In this document: piece by piece, positions 19,858 to 27,471 of the stretch | Layout: the number at the start of each line of letters is the position of its first letter | Position numbering within the stretch: the stretch's first letter is position 1 | Notes under the pieces: generated by a model | Database searches by the model: none | Told to the model about the DNA's origin: nothing | What the model saw: only the letters and a program-made list of their open reading frames with translations | Source of the DNA: Gymnopilus junonius | Taxonomy: Eukaryota > Basidiomycota > Agaricomycetes > Agaricales > Galerinaceae | Direction of reading: 5' to 3' | NCBI GenBank assembly: GCA_015501075.1 | Contig: JADNYJ010000424.1 | Span: 1-27,471 of the forward strand | Length of the DNA stretch: 27,471 nt | Translations under genes and position numbers: made by a program

Positions 19858-21439
19858 TTACGTCGAATATTCCATCTTTGCTGGACGAGCCGTTAGTTAG
19901 AAGTAACAAAGACTGTAGGAATATGTGCTTACTCTCGTGTTTCTTGGCCTCTCCGACCTTCCGAGCGGCTTTGGTGAGATCCTCTTGGTTGACATACTCC
20001 CTGTCGTCACGAATGGCAAACATGCCCGCCTCCGTCACGACATTTCGCAGATCTGCACCATTGAAACCATCTGACAGCTGCAAGCGAGCATTAGAAGTAT
20101 CCTCAAATGCGAAGGTGTGACAATTTACTTTGACAATAGCCTCATAATCAATGTCGCCGCCTTTGTTAACAGGAGCTGCATGTATTTTTAAGATCTCAAG
20201 TCTTGCTTGTTCATTCGGTAGCGGAACTTCTATCTTGCGGTCTAATCGTCCGGGACGCAAGAGGGCAGGATCCAGGGTATCGGGCCGATTTGTAGCCATG
20301 ATAAGCTTCGTTCTCCCTAAGGAGTCAAATCCGTCCATTTGATTCAGAAGCTGGATGAATGGAAAAATCAGTAAGTCAGTAAGGGGTAGAACATTATTTC
20401 AAATAGAACGTGCCTCCATAAGTGTCCGTTGGATTTCACGATCTGCGCTGGTACCTTCAGAGAAACGACGACCGCCAATGGCATCAATTTCGTCCATGAA
20501 AATTACGCAGGGTTCGTGGTCCCTCGCATATCCAAACATTTCACGGACTACGCGAGCACTCTCTCCAATGTACTTATCAACAATAGCAGACGAGACAACC
20601 TTCAAGAAATTTGTTTGTAACGTGGCGGCCACCGCCCTAGCGAGTAACGTTTTGCCTGTACCAGGAGGCCCATAAAGCAGCACGCCCTTCGGCGGCTTTA
20701 TGCCAACACGGACGAAAAGTTCGGGATTCATGAGAGGCAGTTCAATTATCTGATTGGAACTGATGTGAGGAAACAGCAAAGGGCATGCATGGCCAATAAG
20801 TACCTCACGAAGTTCTCTGACTTGCTCGCCTAAACCTCCAATGCCAGCAAACGATGCACCTCCTGGATCCTCTAAGCTCATCTTATAGACAAGGGGATCA
20901 ACTTCTCGAGGCAAAATGCGCATAATCGTTAGGGTTGTCATATCTAGGGAAACTCGAGTGCCGGTCTTGAGTTTCGCGACAGGAAGTGTAGGGCGGTACG
21001 AGACGACATAGCGAGGACCCGAGGACGCCTTTACAATAACTAAGGATGATAAATCAGTCAGAGAGTGTGAAATGGAATGCGGAAACCAGACTAACATCGG
21101 TCCGAGTCCAATTGCTTCATGACTTCACCAATGATCTGGCCTACAGACTGTACTGCTTTGATATCGTCCTCAGTCTTCTCGTAAGCTTTTTCTAAGTCCT
21201 TTAAAGAAAATCTGACTGGAAAGAGAATATTAATGTGAATGTGTGACAATATAGCTGAATTTGACAACTGACGATTCTTCAGGTTCTCGCTGCTTGCTTC
21301 ATGACTGCGTAATTTCTGCAATGCAATGAACAGGAAAGAAACATCGCAAAAGACCAATAAATACCTCTCTATATGCCTTTAAAGTATCTTTCCTTCGCTG
21401 GTCCATAGCTCCCGATGAGGTTGAAGGGATTGCGTCCAT
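19858..21439 (-). CDS. rpt4: 26S proteasome regulatory particle AAA-ATPase Rpt4
   Basis: Rpt4 is one of six ATPases of the proteasome base ring that unfold substrates and feed them into the 20S core. The eight exons are 21439-21365, 21315-21273, 21215-21096, 21039-20804, 20749-20414, 20350-20129, 20077-19933 and 19880-19858, giving 399 aa, the usual Rpt4 size. Order: N-terminal coiled coil ([20 protein letters not shown]), OB-like part ([28 protein letters not shown]), Walker A GPPGTGKT, pore-loop region [14 protein letters not shown], Walker [33 protein letters not shown] with arginine fingers, sensor 2 region [20 protein letters not shown], and C-terminus [19 protein letters not shown] and the lack of a C-terminal HbYX fit Rpt4 rather than Rpt2/3/5. 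The intron 20413-20351 is GC-AG (GAG|GCACGT). The gene converges with sec1 and is divergent from the tRNA. Confidence 0.95.
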
Positions 21440-21482
21440 GATGGTAGAAATGAAAAAGGTTAACGAGTGACTTCAATTCAGG

Positions 21483-21503
21483 ACGCGTAAGTGTCTGACG
21501 CGT
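21483..21503 (-). promoter_or_regulatory. Two ACGCGT boxes upstream of rpt4
   Basis: ACGCGT occurs at 21483-21488 and 21498-21503, 44 and 59 bp upstream of the rpt4 ATG, each inside GACGCGT. ACGCGT is the core of the MluI cell-cycle box bound by MBF in yeasts. Use as a regulatory site here is an inference. Confidence 0.35.
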
Positions 21504-21555
21504 CCCAACCTAGATGTCAGTACTCCGTATCCATCTGATTGTAATATCTATTATC

Positions 21556-21643
21556 GGCCTGATGGTCTAGTAGTATGATTCCTTGTTAGGGCCCACTTGC
21601 GGGAGTTTCGAGGAGGTCCCGGGTTCAATTCCCGGTCAGGCCC
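21556..21643 (+). tRNA. tRNA-Pro (anticodon AGG) with 16-nt intron
   Basis: The acceptor stem GGCCTGA pairs perfectly with TCAGGCC, followed by discriminator C. The D-arm lies in GATGGTCTAGTAGTATGATT. The anticodon stem CCTTG pairs with CGAGG. The loop TTAGGG then T gives anticodon AGG (proline), interrupted after position 37 by a 16-nt intron (CCCACTTGCGGGAGTT). The T-arm is CCGGG-TTCAATT-CCCGG and contains the GGTTCAATTC B box. CCA is not encoded, as in eukaryotes. Mature length is 72 nt before CCA. Confidence 0.93.
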
Positions 21644-21649
21644 TGTTAA

Positions 21650-21657
21650 TTTTTTTT
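21650..21657 (+). terminator. RNA polymerase III T-run after tRNA-Pro
   Basis: Eight T residues begin 7 nt after the tRNA end, the usual Pol III termination signal. Confidence 0.7.
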
Positions 21658-21821
21658 GAATTTAGATTCATATTCTACGATACAGTATGCGGTAAAAATT
21701 TTTGGAAGACGCAGACGAAGTCGAAACTGTATGGATGGGTATTGAGTAGTGACGACCTTAAATACAAGAAATTGTAACCCCAAGAACCCAGCTATGGGGG
21801 TGTAACAGGAGATTCCGTGGT

Positions 21822-24754
21822 CTAATGATGATGGGCTGTAGGCGCAGGTGTGGCCTGATTCCCGGCCATAAACGTTTTCCAAGCTGCTCGAGTAGCTGAA
21901 GGGAATATATACGTTGATGGAGATTGCCAGTTACCATAAGCGACATTGTCTGCTCCCAGCAGGTTACCCGCTATAGACTTGACTTCGCCACCGACTACGG
22001 TGACAATGCCCGGTCGGATCGTCTTCACTAGCCCTGTAGGATTGCTCCCGAGAATAAATTCTCGCAACATCGTAAATGCCTGAGCAGCGAGGATTAGTGT
22101 CCCAACATAACTCTTATTGAATTGTTGCCTACCGAAATTGGAGCAGTCTCCGCTAGCAAATGACCAGCACCATATGCTAGGACATATGTCCAGCCACGCT
22201 CTTGGTGAACCACTCCCGCAAACTCTCCCGCATCGTTGGTCCAAGGAGTAGAGGGTTGCCTCGTAAAACCCTGTATACCGCCAAAGGTCGTGTTCTGTAA
22301 GTATGATAATTGCCTTAGCTTGCAACTTTCTTCCATTTCTCAACACTACATACCTGTATGGCAACTAATAAAACGAATGTCAGCCAGCAAACCCAGAAGG
22401 AAAGGCTATTAAACTACCTTCTGTCCCAAGGTGTGGAATGAGAGAGTCGTCGTTCCCAGAAAACAGGACTACTCCAACTCCGCGTGCTGTCGCATTGGCA
22501 GCCAGAGCATTAAAAATGTTAATGGCCCTTAAAGAAACCTAAGGACGTCATAAAATACCGAGGCTTTGGCGACTTACATGGGACCTTTTCAGGTAAGTCA
22601 GGAAAATGTCAAAAAAGTCCCCCAAGAGGATGCAAGACCAGAAACCTACTGGGATCGTTACCGCCGTCTGCAAAAGACGTCAGGACAAAATCCGTGGTAA
22701 CTGATGAAACCACACTTACTCGCACCAAATGGGAAGTCAGACGATTCTTCCCAATCTATACTTGTCGGCGCGTGAAGGGCTGTTTTCGTCCGGGGATCTG
22801 AGGTACGGTTGAGGTCGAATTGAATGGCAGAAAAGGTCCAAGCTTACCATTCAAGAAGACACTAGCATCATTTGGAACTTTGGGGTTTGTAGCATCAGGG
22901 ATATCATATACCTATGGAGGGCGTGAGAAACGAGTCAAAACTTAAGGCAGATGTCATTACATTGAAAGGGAAACCGTCAGGGTTATTGGTTAGATCTGGG
23001 ACAGTTGAGCTTAAAAATGTGTACGAAATGTCGATAGAGATACATACTCCATGGAAACGTGAAGTTGATGGCGTAGTCGACGAATTCGTCCAACAGGAAG
23101 CAACCATACTAGAACAAAAGGTTGTATCTTGCCTCAATGTCAACGTATGATAAGTGCCTACCCAAGGGTCGATCGTTCCGTTCGCTCGCATCGAAAGATC
23201 GCGCTTCCATAATCGTCTTTCCACCTCCCGATCACGCTTGACCAGTGACCTTGTTTCCTCTTCAGCACGACGGGCTAGCTTATGGAAGAAAGTTTTCCGC
23301 GTGTCCTTCGTGCCTTTCCTTCTCTCAGCGAAGGGAATGACTTGTTCAGTGGGGAATATAAAATTAGGATCGGGTATAATGCCGTTTTGTGGGTACGTCA
23401 AGGTAATGTTGAAACCGCAGAGGTCAGTCCTATATTTTTTCAGAAATGAAATGCAAGTCTTTTGGAGAAGATTCTGAAGACTTACTGCTCCTTAAATAGT
23501 TATAAACATCTTGGTCGTAGCCTATTATTTGGGGGTACGTTTCAAGTACACTCAGCTGGAATCATCATTAGTGCTTTGAAAAGTATTACTACGGGCAAAC
23601 AGCCCGACTTACAGCAGGTAAAAATTCAAAAACTGGTTCAGAGGTATATGTTCCGTCTCCGATTGCTATCTTCGCAACGTTGACAGGGGGATTCTTCATA
23701 TCAAAGTACGCTTTTAGGATGTATGGCTGTCAAGCGAATGAATACTTATTTGACTGTCCAGTAGACCGGCCCAGCTTACAATGTATTGTCCTGCATAACT
23801 TTCCCCAGTTATGTGAAGTGGGCGGGTTGCTAGGCTTGGGAAAACCTTGACTAAGTTGCCCAAGAAGCCCATCTGTAAGGTTTTGTAAGAGTGCTGAGCA
23901 TAGAGGATATAGTAGAAACACCCACGAAGTCCTTCCCAATTTGGTCTTCATCGACAGCTGTGCGGAGCCACGACTATTAGCAGGGTGTCGAGGCTTTAGA
24001 AAAATCCATACCGTAGCCGTTAGGATCCGCAGTTGAAAACCCCAACTCCACTGCAATCTCATTGATAAATTAGCCGGCCTGCAATTATAGGATGTGACTC
24101 GTACACTGGCTGATCTATCCAAAAGTAATCTGCCAATTTATCCCAGCTGTGGGTATTGGGTCCTGCAGAATAGTCCCCTTTAATCTGGATTGGACCATTC
24201 TTCCGAATTGAAGGAAATTTAGTAAAGCATAATGTTCGGTAAGATAATACTTTGTTACCTCAAAAAAGAACCCAAGCATGCTTGAGGTACCAGGGCTAAC
24301 GTGGAATCGGTAAGGTACAGCGCCAAATTTTAAATATAAGATCTTGAATTTACCCTCCATTGAGCCAAATTCCCCAAGGATCGCGATTAGTTCGGTTTAG
24401 GGGTGCTGTGAGAGAGCCTGGTGTCTTCTCGACTCCAATAAAGAAAAGGGTATCATTTGGATGACTAGGACGCTGAACCGGAATATTGCCTGCAAACATT
24501 CTTCCAGTTTCAAAGGTCACATTTGGCAGTTTATTTGTGACTAGGAAATCTAAAGCACACCATCGCGTCAAGAAAACCAGTAAGATCAGACATGCGTCGA
24601 GCTCACATTTTTGCCATGCAGGACTAAAATCACCAGGCGGCTTTCCCGGGTAACTTTGAGGGAACGAGTTCGGAAGAGGCGTGTCTTGAGAGGTGACGAA
24701 TGAAGCTGTCAGAATCGTGAAAGCAAGATGCAGAGCGAGGCGTCGACAAGTCAT
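21822..24754 (-). CDS. Secreted serine carboxypeptidase (peptidase family S10), possibly frame-damaged
   Basis: This is an alpha/beta-hydrolase that removes C-terminal residues, secreted or vacuolar. ATG at 24754 starts a signal peptide (MTCRRLALHLAFTILTASFV). Twenty exons can be joined, about 630 aa. Order: FETGRMFAGNIPV, IWLNGGPGTSSMLGFF, ENGPIQIKGDYSAGPNTHSW, DQP...GFSTADPNGY, KDF|MGFLGNLVKVFPSLATRPL, ITGESYAGQYI (nucleophile Ser), IAIGDGTYTS, a long insert with a basic/RE-rich stretch (about 23340-23190), VVLFSGNDDSLIPHLGTE (Asp), NTTFGGIQGFTRQPSTPW and YGAGHLLAETAP (His). Many NxS/T sites fit a glycoprotein. Tiny exons: 22584-22578 (7 nt), 22364-22354 (11 nt), 22667-22650 (18 nt). Two oddities: near 24050 the expected DQPVGVGFS is reached only with a 1-nt shift or an unusual acceptor at 24058, and the join 23486/23429 is one nucleotide out of frame. 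So the gene is either recently damaged or carries sequence errors. Confidence 0.85.
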
Positions 24755-24836
24755 GATGAAGAAGTGGTAAAAATCTAGTTGTGGGAGTTTACGCGACTGC
24801 CAGGATCGCTGTTCAGATTGAGACTGGCAAACGCGT

Positions 24837-24844
24837 CTTATATA
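24837..24844 (-). promoter_or_regulatory. TATA box of the carboxypeptidase gene
   Basis: TATATAAG lies on the minus strand 83 bp upstream of the ATG at 24754, directly followed by an ACGCGT (24831-24836). A second ACGCGT lies at 24930-24935. Placement fits a TATA promoter. Confidence 0.5.
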
Positions 24845-25142
24845 CGAGTGGGTGTCAACTCCCGAACCATAACCACATGGGGTTGTTCCTAAGACAATTG
24901 TCCGTTGAACGGTTGGATGACAGTTGCAGACGCGTACCTTTGTGTGAGGAACACGCTGAAGAAAGGAAGCGAGGTATGGGATCAATGTTTATTGTCTGCG
25001 AGCTCTGCCGACTCTGAAGTGCCTTGATCCGTGCAGAAACATCGGACGAAAGACTGGGAAGAGCATATCTAAGAGGCCAGGTTACAAAAGACAATAGACT
25101 CAGATTCACTTTCATCAGTAAATTTTGTACCCAAGTATAGTA

Positions 25143-25781
25143 CAGTGTAATACACCTCCTTGGCACAAAACTTTTTATTCGTCAAATTAAAACACAATTA
25201 TTAGAAATCCTGCAAAAAAATTTATATGAGCTTAATGAGGACCTTCTAAGGTATCAAATTGCTAATGATTGACTCCATTGCATGGATTATGGGTGAATAG
25301 AGGATAATTTGTCGAGAGCAGCCTTTTGTCACAAATCCAGGTCCTTGGCACAAGTGTGACAATGCCATTTACTAGGCGACGCGTCCAACGCGCCGTTGAG
25401 TGCGCGTGTCACGCTCTGATCACGGTTGCCCTTTCATGCCCAATTTTGCCCTCAATCCGTGCATTTTTCATGTCAAATCTAGCTGACATCGAAGGCAGTA
25501 CTGTTCTAAACATGAATCTAAAATTCAGGGCTGAAAGCTGCACTCCAAAATGAAAAAAGTTAGGTCCAAAAAGTTGTGAAGGATGATTTTCTCTAATTTT
25601 GATGGGTAATTGCATTGTCCTGCCTCGACAACTTTATCCGTCAGCTGAAATTTTGTATGGCGATAGATTAAGTATATATCAAGGCATATACATAGATTTT
25701 ATGGCCGACCGGCGAAAACTAAGTTCGGAAATCGCAGTTGTGCCAAGGAGGTATCATGTGCCAAGGAGGTGTATTACACTG
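25143..25781. mobile_element. 639-bp TA-flanked MITE (Tc1/mariner-like)
   Basis: Perfect 25-bp terminal inverted repeats begin CAGTGTAATACACC at both ends and continue into TCCTTGGCACA. Each end is flanked by TA (25141-25142, 25782-25783), the Tc1/mariner target duplication. The box TCCTTGGCACA also recurs inside: at about 25344 and next to the right TIR (about 25739-25749). No transposase is encoded, so it is non-autonomous. Identical TIRs suggest recent insertion. Confidence 0.85.
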
Positions 25782-26081
25782 TATCTACACAAGAAGATGA
25801 ATCAGACCAAGGCGGAAGTGTCTATCCGTAGACCGGATGCCGATCTGTCTATGAAGCAAGCAAGCTGTAATCTGTCGATAGACAGACCGGTGTATCTGAG
25901 TTTTAAATCCCCGTAGCGGCGCATTTCCCACGCGGTTTGGCTGAGGCGTTTGATATGGCTTAGGTGGAATTTGCCAACCCTAAACTCGCTCCTCAGCAAG
26001 ACGCGTCGCGTCGCGTCTTCCCTCGTATTGTCCGCGCCAGGTGCGCGCCGTAGGGCATCTGGCTCATGAAAACACATTGCC

Positions 26082-26228
26082 ATGGACCCTAACACAGATT
26101 CTCTACATGAAGCTCTCAAAAATATACGCGATTTGCCAACTGAACTTCTCCTACAAGAATACCAGGCTCGGATACCAGCTGAACTCGCTCCTGCTCAACA
26201 ATTCTGGTCTGGATACGACGCCTTCTGA
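26082..26228 (+). CDS. Small ORF of M2 (48 aa), unknown
   Basis: ATG at 26082 (context GCCATGG) encodes 48 aa beginning MDPNTDSLHEALKNIRDLPT, mostly helix-forming, with LPTELLLQEYQARIPAE and an aromatic end (QQFWSGYDAF). It overlaps the end of the opposite ORF by 34 bp. No family is recognised. It may be the N-terminus of a lost larger protein. Confidence 0.4.
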   Translation: MDPNTDSLHEALKNIRDLPTELLLQEYQARIPAELAPAQQFWSGYDAF

Positions 26229-26482
26229 AAGACTTCAAATGACTCTGAGGTTACCGGAGGCTCGAATTGCAACTCCTCGTGAGGTTGGACGATCCAGCGA
26301 GGATAGGCGGCTGTAAAAGCGACGCTGCCGATGTTGATTGTTCCGTTGCAGTCGAAGTCGGTTCCGTCACGAGAGAACGTCGACGTTTGCGTGCTGAATA
26401 GTGGTGCGCGCTTCTTTCTGGACTTTTTGGCCGGTGGTGGCTTCGCAGCAGCAAGGATCTCAGCGGAAGTCTTGGGAATCAT
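26195..26482 (-). CDS. Small ORF of M2 (95 aa, TSAEILAA family)
   Basis: The frame starts MIPKTSAEILAAAKPPPAKK, then a basic SRKKRAP and a Ser/Thr-rich middle, ending near a WIVQPHEELQFEPP segment. The first 30 residues match the ORF remnant of M1 (7556-7263). Conservation between a young and an old copy supports coding. The basic stretch may be a nuclear signal. No enzyme motif; probably the 5' end of a deleted transposase or accessory gene. Confidence 0.45.
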   Translation of the reverse strand: MIPKTSAEILAAAKPPPAKKSRKKRAPLFSTQTSTFSRDGTDFDCNGTINIGSVAFTAAYPRWIVQPHEELQFEPPVTSESFEVFQKASYPDQNC

Positions 26483-26690
26483 GGAGAGGATGAGGCGGAT
26501 GGGAGGCAGGGAGCGCGGTAGAGGGAGTGTAGTTTAGGGTTGGCCAGATTCCACCTAAGCCATTTTAAAATGCCTCAGCCAAACCGCGTGGGAAATGCGC
26601 GCTACGGGGATTTAAAACTCAGATACACCAGCCTGTCTATCGACAGATTTCATCTTCATAGACAGGTTGGACACCAGCCTAGTCTATCCG

Positions 26691-26790
26691 AACGGAGGTT
26701 GCCTGATCATGATCATGAGTCAGGTGACATCATCTAATTGGACTCTCCTTGCATTCGGACTTGCATCATACTACTTGCCAGTATCACGAA
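26691..26790 (+). promoter_or_regulatory. Short upstream region of the TIP11-like gene
   Basis: Only 100 bp separate the M2 target duplication from the ATG at 26791. It contains a perfect 12-bp palindrome TCATGATCATGA (26707-26718) and a nearby TGACATCA. Whether these act as promoter elements is unknown. Confidence 0.35.
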
Positions 26791-27471
26791 ATGGCCAGGC
26801 GAAAACGTGTACTGGACGATGGCGACGACTCTGACTCCATAGATGACTCTGACCAACCTGATATTGACTTCGATAACGATCCCGATGCACGAGAAGAAAG
26901 GGCTCTCTTTGAAAATCCATATGCGCATAAACGGAGAAAGAAGAATGGCAAAGAAGATGCACTGTATGGTATCTTCGCAGAAAATAGCGACGACGATGAA
27001 ATCACAAATACAGGCCTTCGAAAACGAGGGATTGGACGAAAGCACCGGCGTTCGTCACGAGCGATAAACCGGCTACCTTGGATGACCCAATGTTAGTTGA
27101 TGCGGGCGAAGTCGTGTCGGAGGAAGATTCCTCTCAGGATGAAGGTGCTGAAGAGGAAAATGAAATTGAAGGCGAGGATCAAACCCAAGAGGATGCAGAA
27201 TATTCTGACGAATCTGAATGCTCCAGAGCACCTTCTCCAAGAGTACATATAGAGGAAGAAGAAGAAGAGGAGAAGGAATCGCTTCCGAAACCTCGCATCG
27301 GCGGTCTTGGATTCAAGTCTTCTACATCCTCGGACATTCCGTCATTCTCTCAAAGCACTACGGGTTCTTCACTTGCCGAACCCCCCCCGTCGTTGGCTCG
27401 GGAGGAATCGGTTCCAAGATGGTCGACATGTCTTCCACACAACGAGATGAAACCCTCACTACCACGCCGCA
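26791..27471 (+). CDS. TIP11/Ntr1-like G-patch splicing factor, N-terminal part, partial at right edge
   Basis: Proteins of this family (human TFIP11, yeast Ntr1/Spp382) work with the Prp43 helicase to disassemble the spliceosome. ATG at 26791 gives MARRKRVLDDGDDSDSIDDS, an acidic region, ENPYAHKRRKKNGKEDALYG and IFAENSDDDE, as in the TIP N-terminal domain. The next expected block, DWTKAPAFV, is present at 27030 but in a different frame. No GT donor lies between the two, so a 1-nt deletion (about 27012-27029) must be assumed. The second frame then runs open to the window end with long acidic stretches (VDAGEVVSEEDSSQDEGAEE, HIEEEEEEEKES) and PRIGGLGFKSS. The G-patch would lie further right. 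A run of eight C (about 27381-27388) may hide another frame error. Identification rests on the N-terminal pattern only. Confidence 0.65.

Larger units (their letters stand above)
25829..26681. mobile_element. M2: 853-bp TIR element with 9-bp target duplication, same family as M1
   Basis: The element starts TAGACCGG and ends CAGCCTA between two perfect copies of GTCTATCCG (25820-25828 and 26682-26690). TIRs of about 170 bp share CTGTCTATGAAG, ATCTGTCGATAGACAG, GTATCTGAGTTTTAAATCCC, CATTTCCCACGCGGTTTGGC and TGGCTTAGGTGGAAT. A 9-bp duplication with long TIRs is typical of Mutator-like elements. It is CpG-rich, unlike M1. It holds two small convergent ORFs and no transposase core. Confidence 0.85.

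Noticed and set aside
24855..25166. 103-aa minus-strand ORF upstream of the carboxypeptidase
   Set aside because: It overlaps the promoter and the MITE end and shows no domain.
1..27471. CRISPR array, prokaryotic operon or phage features
   Set aside because: Spliceosomal introns, an intron-bearing eukaryotic tRNA and proteasome and SM-protein genes show a fungal nuclear genome; no spaced short repeats of CRISPR type were seen.

Overview
The window looks like nuclear DNA of a basidiomycete fungus, most likely an Agaricomycete. The host genes are split by many 50-60 nt introns, fungal families dominate (chitin deacetylase, Sec1, Rpt4, S10 carboxypeptidase), and the mobile elements are of types common in mushroom genomes. 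Every gene model below was made by joining reading frames at splice sites by eye; no database search was possible.

Left part, about 1-13.9 kb: a graveyard of mobile elements. A Ty3/gypsy-type LTR element (minus strand, running off the left edge) sits inside the gag gene of a second LTR element, whose gag stops exactly where a TGTAAC LTR end begins. Next come an alternating inverted-repeat array (A-B-A'-B', 4.64-6.52 kb) and an old TIR element (M1). Then follows a 4.77-kb hAT element whose decayed gene reads, in one frame and through small introns, from an Ulp1-type (C48) cysteine protease domain into a BED finger and a hAT transposase. A 1.04-kb TIR element carrying a decayed ORF with a SUMO-interaction-like IIDLT motif ends the block. 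Inactivating changes here are mostly what CpG deamination would give: in-frame stops are TGA, and diverged copies differ at CpG sites.

Middle part, 14.5-24.75 kb: host genes. In order: a GPI-anchored chitin deacetylase (+), the exocytic SM protein Sec1 (+), the 26S proteasome ATPase Rpt4 (-, convergent with sec1), a tRNA-Pro(AGG) with a 16-nt intron (+), and a secreted serine carypeptidase-type S10 carboxypeptidase (-). Several have micro-exons (4, 7 and 11 nt), and two introns are GC-AG.

Right part, 24.75-27.47 kb: the spacer between the carboxypeptidase and a divergent, TIP11/Ntr1-like splicing-factor gene (+, partial) is largely made of two CpG-rich, apparently young insertions: a 639-bp TA-flanked MITE and M2, an 853-bp relative of M1 with a perfect 9-bp target duplication. 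M2 ends about 100 bp from the splicing-factor start codon.

The host genes do not form one pathway. Cell-wall modification, secretion, protein turnover and splicing are simply neighbours. The most notable system is the protease-transposase fusion in the hAT element.
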